Source of the DNA: Aristolochia californica
Lineage: Eukaryota > Streptophyta > Magnoliopsida > Piperales > Aristolochiaceae
NCBI GenBank assembly: GCA_029961685.1
Contig: JARWKL010000016.1
Span: 7,146,358-7,210,357 of the forward strand
Direction: 5' to 3'
Length of the DNA stretch: 64,000 bases
The position numbers and the translations under genes are program-made. The first letter of the stretch is position 1, and every line of letters starts with the position of its first letter. The notes under the pieces are model-generated. The model was not told the DNA's origin, ran no database searches, and saw nothing but the letters and a program-made list of their open reading frames with translations. Below, one piece after another: positions 39,481-51,726 of this stretch.

Positions 39481-40168
39481 ATTTAAAGTATGTCAGGATC
39501 AGTTAGAAGTCCCTTTCCTATAAAATTCCACCTAGCTTACTATTAGGGTTTGTACTAGTAAAATTTCCCAACCATGGATAACAAAACCTTGAAGATCATT
39601 TTTAATGCGTGAAATAATTTTCATATTTTTTTTGTGTACATGAACTCTAAAATTTTCATTTTGTTAAGCCTTAATATCTTTTTTGTTTACGAAAAAAATG
39701 GGAGAGTGAAAACTCAAGTTTGGATCTGAAAACAAATATTAGCATCCAAAATGGAAATGCACAAATGCTGAGAGAGATAGTTCCAGAAAGTATATGTGAT
39801 TTTTAAGGATAGGGAGTTCATTTTTAGTGCGTGAAATAATTTTCAAATCTTTTTTTTAGATACATGAACTCTAAAATTTTCATTTTGTTATGCGTTAATA
39901 TCTTTTTTGTTTACGAGAAAAATGGGAGTGTGAAAACTCAATTTTGGATCTGAAAACAAATTTGAGCATTCAAGATGGAAATGCACAAATGCTGAGAGAG
40001 ATAGTTCCAAAAAGTATCTGTGATTTTTAAGGATAGGCAAAAAGTGGGTTGTTTGGGTCTCGTAAATATCCAACCACTTGAGAATTTGATTTTTTCCGCT
40101 CCTTGAAATTTTTGGATCATTAGGTCCACTTGCATCCTCAACATGTTTCTGGCATGCATATCCACCAC
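39481..40168 (+). repeat. Truncated monomer: two monomers minus about 242 bp
   Basis: At 39811-39815 the sequence GGATAGG runs straight into GAGTTCATTTTTAGTG. The segment from CAAAAAGTGGG through the landmark, HindIII and SpeI sites to the CCTTG before GAGTTC is absent. The 688-bp interval equals two 465-bp monomers minus about 242 bp. GG at both edges gives minimal microhomology. It is the largest disruption of periodicity in the window. Confidence 0.92.
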
Positions 40169-41089
40169 ATTTAAAGCATGTTAGGATCAGTAAGAAGTCG
40201 TCCTATAAAATTCCATCGAGCTTATTATTAGACGTTGTACTAGTGGAATTTTCCAAACATGGATAACAAAACTTTGGAGTTCATTTTTAGTGTGTGAAAT
40301 AATTTTCAAATTTTTTTTAGCATACTTGAACTCTAAAATTTTCATTTTATTATGCCTTAATATCTTTTTTGTTTACAAAAAAAATGGGACAGTGAAAACT
40401 CAAGTTTGGATCTGAACACAAATTTGAGCATCCAAGATGGAAATGTACAAATAATGAGAGAGATAGTTCCATAAAGTATCTGTGATTTTTAAGGATGGGC
40501 AAATAGTGGGTTGTTTGGCTCTGGTAAACATCCTTCCACTTGAGAATTTGATTTTGTCCTCTCCTTGAAATTTTTGGATCATTACGTCCACTTGCATCCT
40601 CAACATGTTTCTGGCACGCATATCCACCACATTTAAAGCATGTTAGGATCAGTTAGTAGTCATCCTATAAAATTCCACCGAGCTTAAAATTAGGCGATGT
40701 ACTAGTGGAATTTCCCAAACATAGATAAAAAAACTTTGGAGTTCATTTTTAGTCCATGAAATAATTTTCAAATTTTTTTTAGCATACTTGAACTCTAAAA
40801 TTTTCATTTTATTATGCCTTAATATTTTTGTTTACGAGAAAAATGGGAGAGTGGAAACTCAAGTTTGAATCTGAAAACAAATTTGAGCATCCAAGATGGA
40901 AATGCAAAAATGCTAAGAGAGATAGTTCCAAAAAGTATCTGTAATTTTTAAGGATAGGCAAAAAGTGGGTTGTTTGGCTCTAGTAAACAACCAACCACGG
41001 GAGAATTTGATTTTTTCCGCTTCTTCAAATTTTTGGATCATGAGGTCTACTTGCATCCTCAACATGTTTCTGGCATGCATATCCACCAC
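40169..41089 (+). repeat. Adjacent related monomer pair with shared small deletion
   Basis: Both monomers have lost part of AGTCCCTTTCC (AGTCGTCC at about 40197, AGTCATCC at about 40659). Both also share altered bases near the SpeI site (GACGTTG/GGCGATG), TTTTTAGCATACTTGAAC and TTATTATGCC. A single-monomer duplication of an already deleted copy explains this. Confidence 0.7.
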
Positions 41090-44000
41090 ATTTAAAGCAT
41101 GTTAGGATTAGTTAGAAGTCCCTTTCCTATGAAATTCCACCAAGCTTATTATAAGAGGTCGTACTAGGGGAATTTCCGAAACATGGATAAAAAAACCTTG
41201 GAGTTCATTTTAAGTGCGTGAAATAATTTTCCACTTTTTTTTTGCATACATGAACTCTAAAATTTTCATTTTGTTATGCCTTAAATCTTTTTTTTTTACG
41301 AGAAAAATAGGAGAGTGAAAACTCAAGTTTGGATTTGAAAACAAATTTGAGCATTCAAGATGGAAATGTACAAATGCTGAGAGTGATAGTTCCAAAAAGT
41401 ATATGTGATTTTTAAGGATTGGCAAACAGTGGGTTGTTTGGCTCTGGTAAACATCCAACCACTTGAGAATTTCATTTTTCCGCTCCTTGAAATTTTGGAT
41501 CATTGGGTCCACTTTCATCCTCAACATGTTTCTGGCATGCATATCCACCACATTTAAAACATGTTAGGAACAGTTAGGAGTTCCTTTCTAATAAAATTCC
41601 ACCAAGCTTATTATTAGGGGTTGTACTAGTGGAATTTCCCAAACAAGGATAACGAAACCTTGGAGTTCATTCTTAGTGCCAGAAATAATTTTAAAATTTT
41701 TTTTTGCAAACATGAACTCTAAAATTTTCATTTTGTTATGCCTTAAAATCTTTTTTGTTTACGAGGAAAATGGGAGAGTGAAAATTCAAGTTTGGATCTG
41801 AAAACAAATTTGAGCGTCAGGGATGGAAATGCACAAATGCTGAGAGAGATAGTTCCAAAAAGTATCTGGGATTTTTAAGGATAGGCAAAAAGTGGGTTGT
41901 TTGGCTCTGGTAAACATCCAACCACTTGAGAATTTGATTTTTTCCGCTCCTGGATATTTTTGGATCATTAGGTCCACTTGCATCCACAACATGTTTCGGG
42001 CATGCATATCCACCATATTAAAAGCATGTTAGGATCAGTTAGAAGTCCCTTTCCAATAAAATTCCACCAAGCTTATTATTAGGGCGTGTACTAGTTGAAT
42101 TTCCCAAACATGGACATCAAAACCTAAAAGTTCATTTTTAGTGCGTGAAATAATTTTCAAATTTTTTTTTTGCATTCAAAAACTCTAAAATTTTCAATTT
42201 TATATGCTTTAATATCTTTTTTGTTTACAAGAAAAATGGGAGAGAGAAAACTCATGTTTGGATCGGAAAACAAATTTGAGCATCCAAGATGGAAATGCAC
42301 AAATGCTGAGAGAGATAGTTCCAAAAAGTATCTATGATTTTTAAGGATAGGCAAAAAGTGGGTTGTTTGGCTCTGGTATATATCAAACCTCTAGAGAATT
42401 CAATTTTTTCCGCACCTTGAAATTTTTGGATCATTGGGTCCACTTGCATCCCCAACATGTTTCTTGCATGCATATCCACCACATTTAAAGCATGTTAGGA
42501 TCAGTTAGAAGTCCCTTTCCTATAAAATTCCACCAACCTTATTATTAGGGGTTGTACTAGTGGAATTTCCCAAACATGGGTAACAAAACCTTGGAGTTCA
42601 TTTTTAGTGCTTGAAATAATTTTCAAATTTTTTTTGCATACGTGAACTCTAAAATTTTCATTTTGTTATGCCTGAATATCTTTTTTGTTTACGAGAAAAA
42701 ATGGGAGTGTGAAAACTCAAGTTTGGATCTGAAGACAAATTTGAGCATCCAAGATGGAAATGCACAAATGCTGAGAGAGATAGTTCCAAAAAGTATTTGT
42801 GATTTTTAAGCATAGGCAAAAAGTGGGTTGTTTGGCTCCGGTAAACATCCAACCACTTGAGAATTTGATTTTTTCCACCCCTAGAAATTTTTGGATCATT
42901 GGGTCCACTTGCATCCTCAACAAGTTTCTGGCATGCATATCCACCACATTTAAAGCATGTTAGGATCAGTTAGAAGTCCCTTTCCTATAAAATTCCACAA
43001 CGCTTATTATTAGGGGTTGTACTAGTGGAATTTTCCAAACATGGATAACAAAACCTTGGAGTTCATTTTTAGTGCATGAAATAATTTTCAAAATTTTTTT
43101 TTGCACACATGAACTCTAAAATTTTCATTTTATTATGCCATATTATCTTTTTTATTTACAAGAAAAATGGGAGAGTGAAAACTCAAGTTTGGATCTGAAA
43201 ACAAATTTGAGCATCCAAGATGGAAATGCACAAATACTAAGAGAGATAGTTCCAAAAAGTATCTGTGATATTTTAGGATAGGCAAAAAGTGGGTTGTTTG
43301 GCTCTGGTAAACATCCAACCACTTGAGAATTCGATTTTTTCCTCTCCTTGAAATTTTTGGATCATTAGGTCCACTTGCATCCTCAACATGTTTCTGGCAT
43401 GCATATCCACCACATTTAAAGCATGTTTGGATCAGTTAGAAGTCCCATTCCTATAAAATTCCACCAAGCTTATTATTAGGGGTTCTACTAGAGGAATTTC
43501 CCAAACATGGATAACAAGACCTCGGAGTTCATTTTGTGTGCGTGAATTAATTTTAAAATTTTTTTGATACATGAACTTTAAAATTTTCATTTTGTTATGC
43601 CTTAATATCATTTTTGTTTACGAGAAAAATGGGAGACTGAAAACTCAAGTTTGGATCTGAAAACAAATTTAAGCATCATGGATGGAAATGCACAAATGCT
43701 GAGAGAGATAGTTCCAAAAATTATCTGTGATTTTTAAGGATAGGCAAAAAGTGGTTGTTTGGCTCTGGTAAATATGCAACGACTTGAGAATTTGATTTTT
43801 TCCGCTCCATGAAATTTTTGGGTCATTGGGTCCTATTGCATCCTCTACATGTTTCTGGCATGCATATCCACCATATTTAAAGCATGTTAGCATCAGTTAG
43901 AAGTCCCTTTCCTATAAAATTCCACCTAGCTTATTATTAGGGGTTGTACTAGTGGAATTTCCCATACATGGAAAGCAAAACCTTGGAGTTCATTTTTTGT

Positions 44001-44339
44001 GCGTGAAATAATTTTCAAATTTTTTTTTGCACACATGAACTCAAAAATATTAATTTTGTCATGTCTTAATATCTTTTTTGTTGATTAGAAAAATGGGAGA
44101 GTGAAAACTCAAGATTGGATCTGACTACAAATTTGAGCATCCAAGATGGAAATGTACAAATGCTGAGAGAGATAGTTTCAAAAAGTATCTGTGATTTTTA
44201 AGGATAGGCAAACAGAGGGTTGTTTGGCTCTGGTAGACATCCAACCACTTGAGAATATGATTTTTTTCGCTCCTTGAAATTTTTGGATCATTGGGTCCAA
44301 TTGCATCCTCAACATGTTTCTTGCATGCATATCCACTAC
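41090..44339 (+). repeat. Unresolved monomers
   Basis: Seven monomers, intervals 461-466 bp. The GCATCATGGATGG variant appears clearly for the first time near 43674, and GCGTCAGGGATGG occurs near 41812. No confident higher-order unit was found. Confidence 0.65.
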
Positions 44340-47124
44340 ATTTAAGGCATGTTAGGATCAGTTAGAAGTCCCTTTCCTATAAAATTCCACCAAGCTTATT
44401 TTTAGGGGTTGTGTTAGTGGAATTTCTCAAACATGGAGAACAAAACTTGGAGTTCATTTTTAGTTCGTGAAATAATTTTTTAATTTTTTTTGCATACATG
44501 AATGCTAAAATTTTCATTTTGTTATGCCTTAATATCTTTTTTTTTTACGAGAAAAATGGGAGAATGAAAACTCAAGTTTGGATATGAAAACAAATTTGAG
44601 CATCATGGATGGAAATGCACAAATGCTGAGAGAGATAGTTCCAAAAAGTATCTAGGATTTTTAAGGATAGGCAAAAAGTTGGTTGTTTGGCTCTGGTAAA
44701 TATCCAACCACTTGAGAATTTGATTTTTTCTGCTCCTTGAAATTTATGGATCATTGGGTTCACTTGCATCCTCAACATGTTTCTGGCATGCATATCCACC
44801 ACATTTAAAGCATGTTAGGATCAGTTAGAAGTCCCTTTCCTATAAAATTCCACCAAGCTTATTAAAAGGGTTTGTACTAGTGGAATTTCCCAAACATGGA
44901 TAACTAAACCTTGGAGTTCATTTTTTGTGCGTGAAATAATTTTCAAATTTTATTTTGCATACATGAACTTTAAAATTTTCATTTTGTTATGCCTTAATAT
45001 CTTTTTTGTTTACGAGAAAAAAAGGAGAGTGAAAACTCAAGTTTGGATTTGAAAACAAATTTGTGCATCCAAGATGGAAATGTACAAATGTTGTGAGAGA
45101 TAGTTCCAAAAAGTATCTCTGAATTTGAAGGATAGGCAAACAGTGAGTTGTTTGGCTCTGGTAAACATCCAACCACTTGAGAATTTGATTTTTTCTGCTC
45201 CTTGAAATTTTTTGATCATTGGGTCCACTTTCATCCTCAACATGTTTCTGGCATGCATATCCACCATATTTAAAGCATGTTAGGATCAGTTAGAAATCCC
45301 TTTCCTTTAAAATTCCACCTAGCTTTTTATTTGGGGTTGTACTAGTGGAATTTCCCAAACATGGATAACAAAACCTTGGAGTTCATTTTTAGTGCGTGAA
45401 ATAATTTTCAAATTTTTTTTTGTATACATGAACTCTTAAATTTTCATTTTGTTATGCCTTAATACCTTTTTGGTTGACTAGAAAAATGGGAGAGTGAAAA
45501 CTCAACTTTGGATCTGAAAAAAAATTTGAGCATCATGGATGGAAATGCACAAATGCTGAGAGAGATAGTTCCAAAAAGTATCTGTGATTTTTGAGGATAC
45601 GCAAAAAGTGGGTTGTTTGGCTCTAGTAAATATCCAACAACTTGAGAATTTGATTTTTTCTTCTCCTTGAAGTTTTTGGATCATTGGGTCCACTTGCATC
45701 CTCAACATGTTTCTGGCATGCATATCCACCACATTTAAAGCATGTCAGGATCGGTTATAAGTCCCTTTCCTATAAAATTCCACCAAACTTATTATTGGGG
45801 GTTGTACAAGTGGAATTTCCCAAACAAGGATAACAAAACCTTGGAGTTCATTTTAAGTGCGTGAAATAATTTTCAAATTTTTTTTTGCCTTCTCGAACTC
45901 TAAAATTTTCATTTTGTTATGCCTAAATATCTTTTTTGTTTACGAGAAAAAAGGGAGAGTGAAAACTCAAGTTTGAATCTGAAAACAAATTTGAGCATCA
46001 TGGATGGAAATGCTCAAATGCTGAGAGAGAGAACTCCAAAAAGTATCTGTGATTTTTAAGGATAGGCAAAAAGTGGGTTGTTTGGCTCTGGTAAATATCC
46101 AACCACTTGAGAATTTGATTTTTTCTGCTCCTTGAAATTTTTGGATCATTGGGTCCACTTGCATCCTCAACATGTTTCTGGCATGCATATCTACCACATT
46201 GAAAGCATGTTAGGATTAGTTAGAAGGCCCTTTCCTATAAAATTCCACCTAGCTTATTACTAGGGTTTGTACTAGTGGAATTTCCCAAGGATGGATAACT
46301 AAACCTTGGAGTTCATTTTTAGTGCGTGAAATAATTTCAAATTTTTTTTGCATACATCAACTTTAAAAATTTCTTTTTGTTATGCCTTAATATCTTTTTT
46401 GTTTACGAGAAAAATAGGAGAGTGAAAACTCAAGTTTGGATCTGAAAACAAATTTGAGCATCATGGATGAAAATGCACAAATGCTGAGAGAGAGAACTCC
46501 AAAAAGTATCTGTGATTTTTAAGGATAGGCAAAAAGTGGGTTGTTTGGCTCTGGTAAACATCCAACCACTTGAGAATTTGATTTTTTCCGTTCCTTGATA
46601 TTTTTGGATCATTGGGTCCACTTTCATCCTCAACATGTTTCTGGCATGCATATCCACCATATTTAAAGCTTGTTAGGATCAGTTAGCAGTCTCTTTCCTT
46701 TGAAATTCCACCTAGCTTATTATTTGGGGTTGTATTAGTGGAATTTCCCAAACATGGACAACAAAACCTTGGAGTTCATTTTTAGTGCGTGAAATAATTT
46801 TCAAATTTTTTTTTGTATACCTGAACTATTAAATTTTCATTTTTTATGCCTTAATACCTTTTTGGCTGACGAGAAAAATGGGAGAGTGAAAACTCAAGTA
46901 TGGATCTGAAAACAAATTTGAACATCATGGATGGAAATGCACAAATGCTGAGAGAGATAGTTCCAAAAAGTATCTGTGATTTTTGAGGATAGGCAAAAAG
47001 TGGGTTGTTTGGCTCTAGTAAATATCCAACAACTTGAGAATTTGATTTTTTCTTCTCCTTGAAATTTTTGGATCATTGGGTCCACTTGCATCCTCAACAT
47101 GTTTCTGCAATGCATATCCACCAC
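44340..47124 (+). repeat. Three-monomer higher-order unit, two copies
   Basis: Units 44340-45732 and 45733-47124 are offset by 1392 bp. Shared variants include AGGGTTTGTACTAG with ATAACTAAACC, CAACTTTAAAA/GAACTTTAAAA, CACTTTCATCCTC, TTATTTGGGGTTGT, TGTATAC with AATACCTTTTTGG and TGAC, and TTTTTTCTTCTCCTTG. GCATCATGGATGG occurs near 44600, 45530, 45996, 46458 and 46924. Confidence 0.8.
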
Positions 47125-48959
47125 ATTTAAAGCATGTTAGGATCAGTTATAAGTCCCTTTCCTATAAAATTCCACCAAGCTTATTATTAGGGGTTGTACT
47201 AGTGGAATTTCCCAAACATGGATAACAAAACCTTGGAGTTCATTTTTAGTGCGTGAAATAATTTTCAAATTTTATTTTTTGCATACATGAACTCCGAAAT
47301 TTTCATTTTGTTATGCTTTAATATCTTTTTTTATTACAAGAAAAATGGGAGAGTGAAAACTCAAGTTTGGATCTGAAAAATAATTTGAGCATCCAAGATG
47401 GAAATGCACAAATGCTGAGAGTGATAGTTCCAAAAAGTATCTGTGATTTTTAAGGATCGAAAAAAAGTGGGTTGTTAAGCTCTAGTAAATATCCAACCAC
47501 TTGAGAATTCGATTTTTTTCACACCTTGAAATTTTTGGATCATTGGGTCCACTTGCATCCACAACATGTTTCTGGCATGCATATCCACCACATTTAAAGC
47601 ATGTTAGGATCAGTTAGAAGTCTCTTTCCTATAAAATTCCACCAAGCTTATTATTAGGGGTTGTACTAGTGCAATTTCCCAAACATGGGCAACAAAACCT
47701 TGGAGTTCATTTTTAGTGCGTGAAATAATTTTCAAACTTTTTTTTGCATACATGAACTCAAAAATTTTCAATTTGTTATGCTCTAATATCTTTTTTGTTT
47801 ACGAGAAAAATGGGAGAGTGAAAACTCAAGTTTGGATCTGAAAACAAATTTGAGCATCATGGATGGAAATGCACAAATGCTGAGAGATATAGTTCCAAAA
47901 AGTATCAGTGATTTTTAAGGATAGGCAAATAGTGGGTTGTTTGGCTCTGGTAAATATCCAACCACTTCAGAATTTGATTTTTTCCGCTCCATGAAATTTT
48001 TGGATCATTGGGTCCACTTGCATCCTCAACATGTTTCTGGCATGCATATCCACCATATTTAAAGCATGTTAGGATCAGATAGAAGTCAATTTCCTATAAA
48101 ATTCCACCAAACTTATTATTAGGGGTTGTACTAGTGGAATTTCCCAAACATGGATAACAAAACCTTGGATTTTATTTTTAGTGCGTGAAATAATTTTCAA
48201 ATTTTTTTTTGCATACGTGAACTCTAAATTTTTTATTTTCTTATGCCTTTATAGCTTTTTTGTTTTCGAAAAAAATGGGAGAGTGAAAACTCAAGTTTGG
48301 ATATGAAAACAAATTTGAGCATCCAAGATGGAAATGCACAAATGCTGAGAGAGAAAGTTCCAAAAAGTATATGTGATTTTTATGGAAAGTCAAAAAGTGG
48401 GTTGTTTGGCTCCGGTAATCATCCAACCACTTGAAATTTTTGGATCATTACGTCCACTTGCATCCTCAACAAGTTTCTGGCATGCATTTCCACCACATTT
48501 AAAGCATGTTTGGATCAATTAGAAGTCTCTTTCCTATAAAATTCCACCAAGCTTATTGTTAGGGGTTGTATTAGTGGAAATTCCCAAACATGGATAACAA
48601 AATCTTGGAGTTCATTTTTAGTGCTTGGTATAATTTTCAAATTTTTTTTGTATACATGAACTCTAATATTTTTATTTTTTTATGCCTTAATATCATTTTT
48701 GTTTATGAGAAAAATGGGAGAGTGAAAACACGAGTTTGGATCTGAAAAAAATTTGAGCATCTAAGATGGAAATGCACAAATGCTGAGAGAGATAGTTCCA
48801 AAAAGTATCTGTGAATTTTAAGGATAGGCAAAAAGTGGGTTTTTTGGCTCTGGTTAACATCCAAGCACTTGAGAAAATTATTTTTTCCGCTCCTTGAAAT
48901 TTTTGAATCATTAGGTCCACTTGCATCCTCAACTTGTTTCTGGCATGCATATCCACCAC
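47125..48959 (+). repeat. Period-five block, copy 1
   Basis: Four monomers that reappear about 2298-2300 bp later. Shared variants are GAAAAATAATTTGAGC with GAGTGATAG and GGATCG, GAGAATTCGATTTTT, GCATCATGGATGG with GAGATATAG, the CTTGA deletion monomer, and the ATTGTTAGGGG / TTAATATCATTTTT monomer. The fifth monomers (48960-49423 and 51263-51726) do not correspond. Confidence 0.83.
48430..48434 (+). other. 25-bp deletion at CTTGA repeats, copy 2
   Basis: The same collapse to CCACTTGAAATTTT as at 36159. The shared flanking variants show that this is the same original deletion copied along with its block rather than an independent event. The monomer is 440 bp. Confidence 0.85.
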
Positions 48960-49423
48960 ATTTAAAGCTTGTTAGGATCAGTTAGAAGTCCCTTTCTTAT
49001 AAAATTCCACAAAGCTTATTATTAGGGGTTATCCTTGTGGAATTTCCCAAACATGGATAACAAAAACTTGGAGTTCATTTTTAGTGCGTGAAATAATTTT
49101 CAAATTTTTTTTGCATACGTGAACTCTAAAATTTTCATTTTATTATGCCTTAAAATATTTTTTGTTTACGAGAAAAATGGGAGAGTGAAAACTCAAGTTT
49201 GAATCTGAAAACAAATTTGAGAGTCCAAGAAGGAAATGCATAAATGGTGCTAGAGATAGTTCCAAAAAGTAACTGTGATTTTTAAGGATAGGCAAAAAGT
49301 GGGTTGTTTGGCTTTGGTAAACATCCAACCACTTGAGAATTTGATTTTTTCCGCTGCTTGAAATTTTTGGATGATTAGGTCCACATGCATCCACAACATG
49401 TTTTTGGCATGCATATCCACCAT

Positions 49424-51262
49424 ATTAAAAGCATGTTAGGATCAGTTAGAAGTCCCTTTCCTATAAAATTCCACCAAGCTTATTATTAGGGGTTGTACTA
49501 GTGGAATTTCCCAAACATGGATAACAAAACCTTGGAGTTCATTTTTAGTCCGTGAAATAATTTTAAAATTTTTTTTTTGCATACATGAACTCTGAAATTT
49601 TCATTTTGTTATGCTTTAATATCTTTTTTTATTACAAAAAAAATGGGAGAGTGAAAACTCAAGTTTGGATCTGAAAAATAATTTGAGCATCCAAGATGGA
49701 AATGCACAAATGCTGAGAGTGATAGTTCCATAAAGTATCTATGATTTTTAAGGATCGGCTAAAAGTGGGTTGTTTAGCTCTAGTAAATATCCAACCACTT
49801 GAGAATTCGATTTTTTCCACTCCTTGAAATTTTTGGATCATTGGGTCCACTTGCATCCACAACATGTTTCTGGCATGCATATCCACCACATTTAAAGCAT
49901 GTGAGGATCAGTTAGAAGTCCCTTTCCTATAAAATTCCACCAAGCTTATTATTACGGGTTGTACTAGTGGAATTTCCCAAACATGGGTAACAAAACCTTG
50001 GACTTCATTTTTAGCGCGTGAAATAATTTTCAAACTTTTTTTTGCATACATGAACTCTAAAATTTTCATTTTGTTATGTCTTAATATCTTTTTGGTTTAC
50101 GAGAAAAAAGGGAGAGTGAAAACTCAAGTTTGGATCTGAAAACAAATTTAAGCATCATGGATGGAAATGCACAAATGTTGAGAGATATAGTTCCAAAAAG
50201 TATCTGTGATTTTTAAGGATAGGCAAATAGTGGATTGTTTGGCTCTGGTAAATATCCAACCACTTGAGAATTTGATTTTTTCCACTGCATGAAATTTTTG
50301 GATCATTGGGTCCACTTGGATCCTCAACATGTTTCTGGCATGTATATCCACCATATTTAAAGCATGTTAGGATCAGGTAGAAGTCCATTTCCTATAAAAT
50401 TCCACCAAACTTATTATTAGGGGTTGTACTAGTGGAATTTCCCAAACATGGATAACAAAACCTTGGATTTAATTTTTGGTGCATGCAATAATTTTCAAAT
50501 ATTTTTTTGCTTACGTGAACTCTAAAATTTTTATTTTCTTATGCATTTATATCTTTTTTGTTTACGAAAAAAATGGGAGAGTGAAAACTCAAGTTTGGAT
50601 ATGAAAACAAATTTGAGCATCCAAGATGGAAATGCACAAATACTGAGAGAAATAGTTCCAAAAAGTATCTGTGATTTTTAAGGAAAGTCAAAAAGTGGGT
50701 TGTTTGGCTCCGGTAATCATCCAACCAATTGAAATTTTTGGATCATTACGTCCACTTGCATCCTCAACAAGTTTCTGGCATGCATTTCCACCACATTTAA
50801 AGCATGTTTGGATCAATTAGAAGTCCCTTTCCTATAAAATTCCACCAAGCTTATTGTTATGGGTTGTATTAGTGGAAGTTCCCAAACATGGATAACTAAA
50901 TCTTGGAGTTAATTTTTAGTGCTTGATATAATTTTCAAACTTTTTTTTGCATACTTGAACTCTTATATTTTTATTTTGTTATGCCTTAATATCATTTTTT
51001 TTTCCGAGAAAAATGGGAGAGTGAAATCACGTGTTTAGATCTGGAAACAAATTTGAGCATCTAAGATGGATATGCACAAATGCTGAGAGTGATAGTTCCA
51101 AAAAAGTATCTGAGAATTTTAAGGATAGGCAAAAAGTGGGTTGTTTGGCTCTGGTAAACATCCAACCACTTGAGAAAATTATTTTTTCCGCTCCTTGAAA
51201 TTTTTGAATCATTAGGTGTCCACTTGCATCCACAACTTGTTTCTGGCATGCATATCCACCAC
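49424..51262 (+). repeat. Period-five block, copy 2
   Basis: Matches copy 1 monomer for monomer, at an offset of about 2298-2300 bp. It carries additional private changes, such as a two-base insertion in ATTAGGTGTCCACTTG near 51217. Confidence 0.83.
50728..50732 (+). other. 25-bp deletion at CTTGA repeats, copy 3
   Basis: The same deletion as at 36159 and 48430, with a later C-to-A change (CCAATTGAAATTTT). The monomer is 440 bp. Confidence 0.83.
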
Positions 51263-51726
51263 ATTTAAAGCATGTTAGGATCAGTTAGAAGTCCCTTTCT
51301 TATAAAATTCCACAAAGCTTATTATTAGGGGTTGTACTTGTGGAATTTCCCAAACATGGATAACAAAAACTTGGAGTTCATTTTTAGTGCGTGAAATAAT
51401 TCTCAAATTATTTTTTGCAAACATGAACTCTAAAATTTTCATTTTGTTATGCCTTAATATCTTTTTTCTTTACGAGAAAAATGGGAGAGTGAAAACTCAA
51501 GTTTGGATTTGAAAACAAATTTGAGCATCCAAGATGAAAATGCACAACTGCTGAGAGAGATAGTTCCAAAAAGTATATGTGATTTTTCAGGATAGGCAAA
51601 AAGTGGGTTGTTTGCCTTTGGAAAACATCCAACCACTTGAGAATTTGATTTTTTCTGTCCTTGAAATTTTTGGATCATTGTGTCCACTTACATCCTCAAC
51701 ATGTTTCTGGCATGCATATCCACCAC

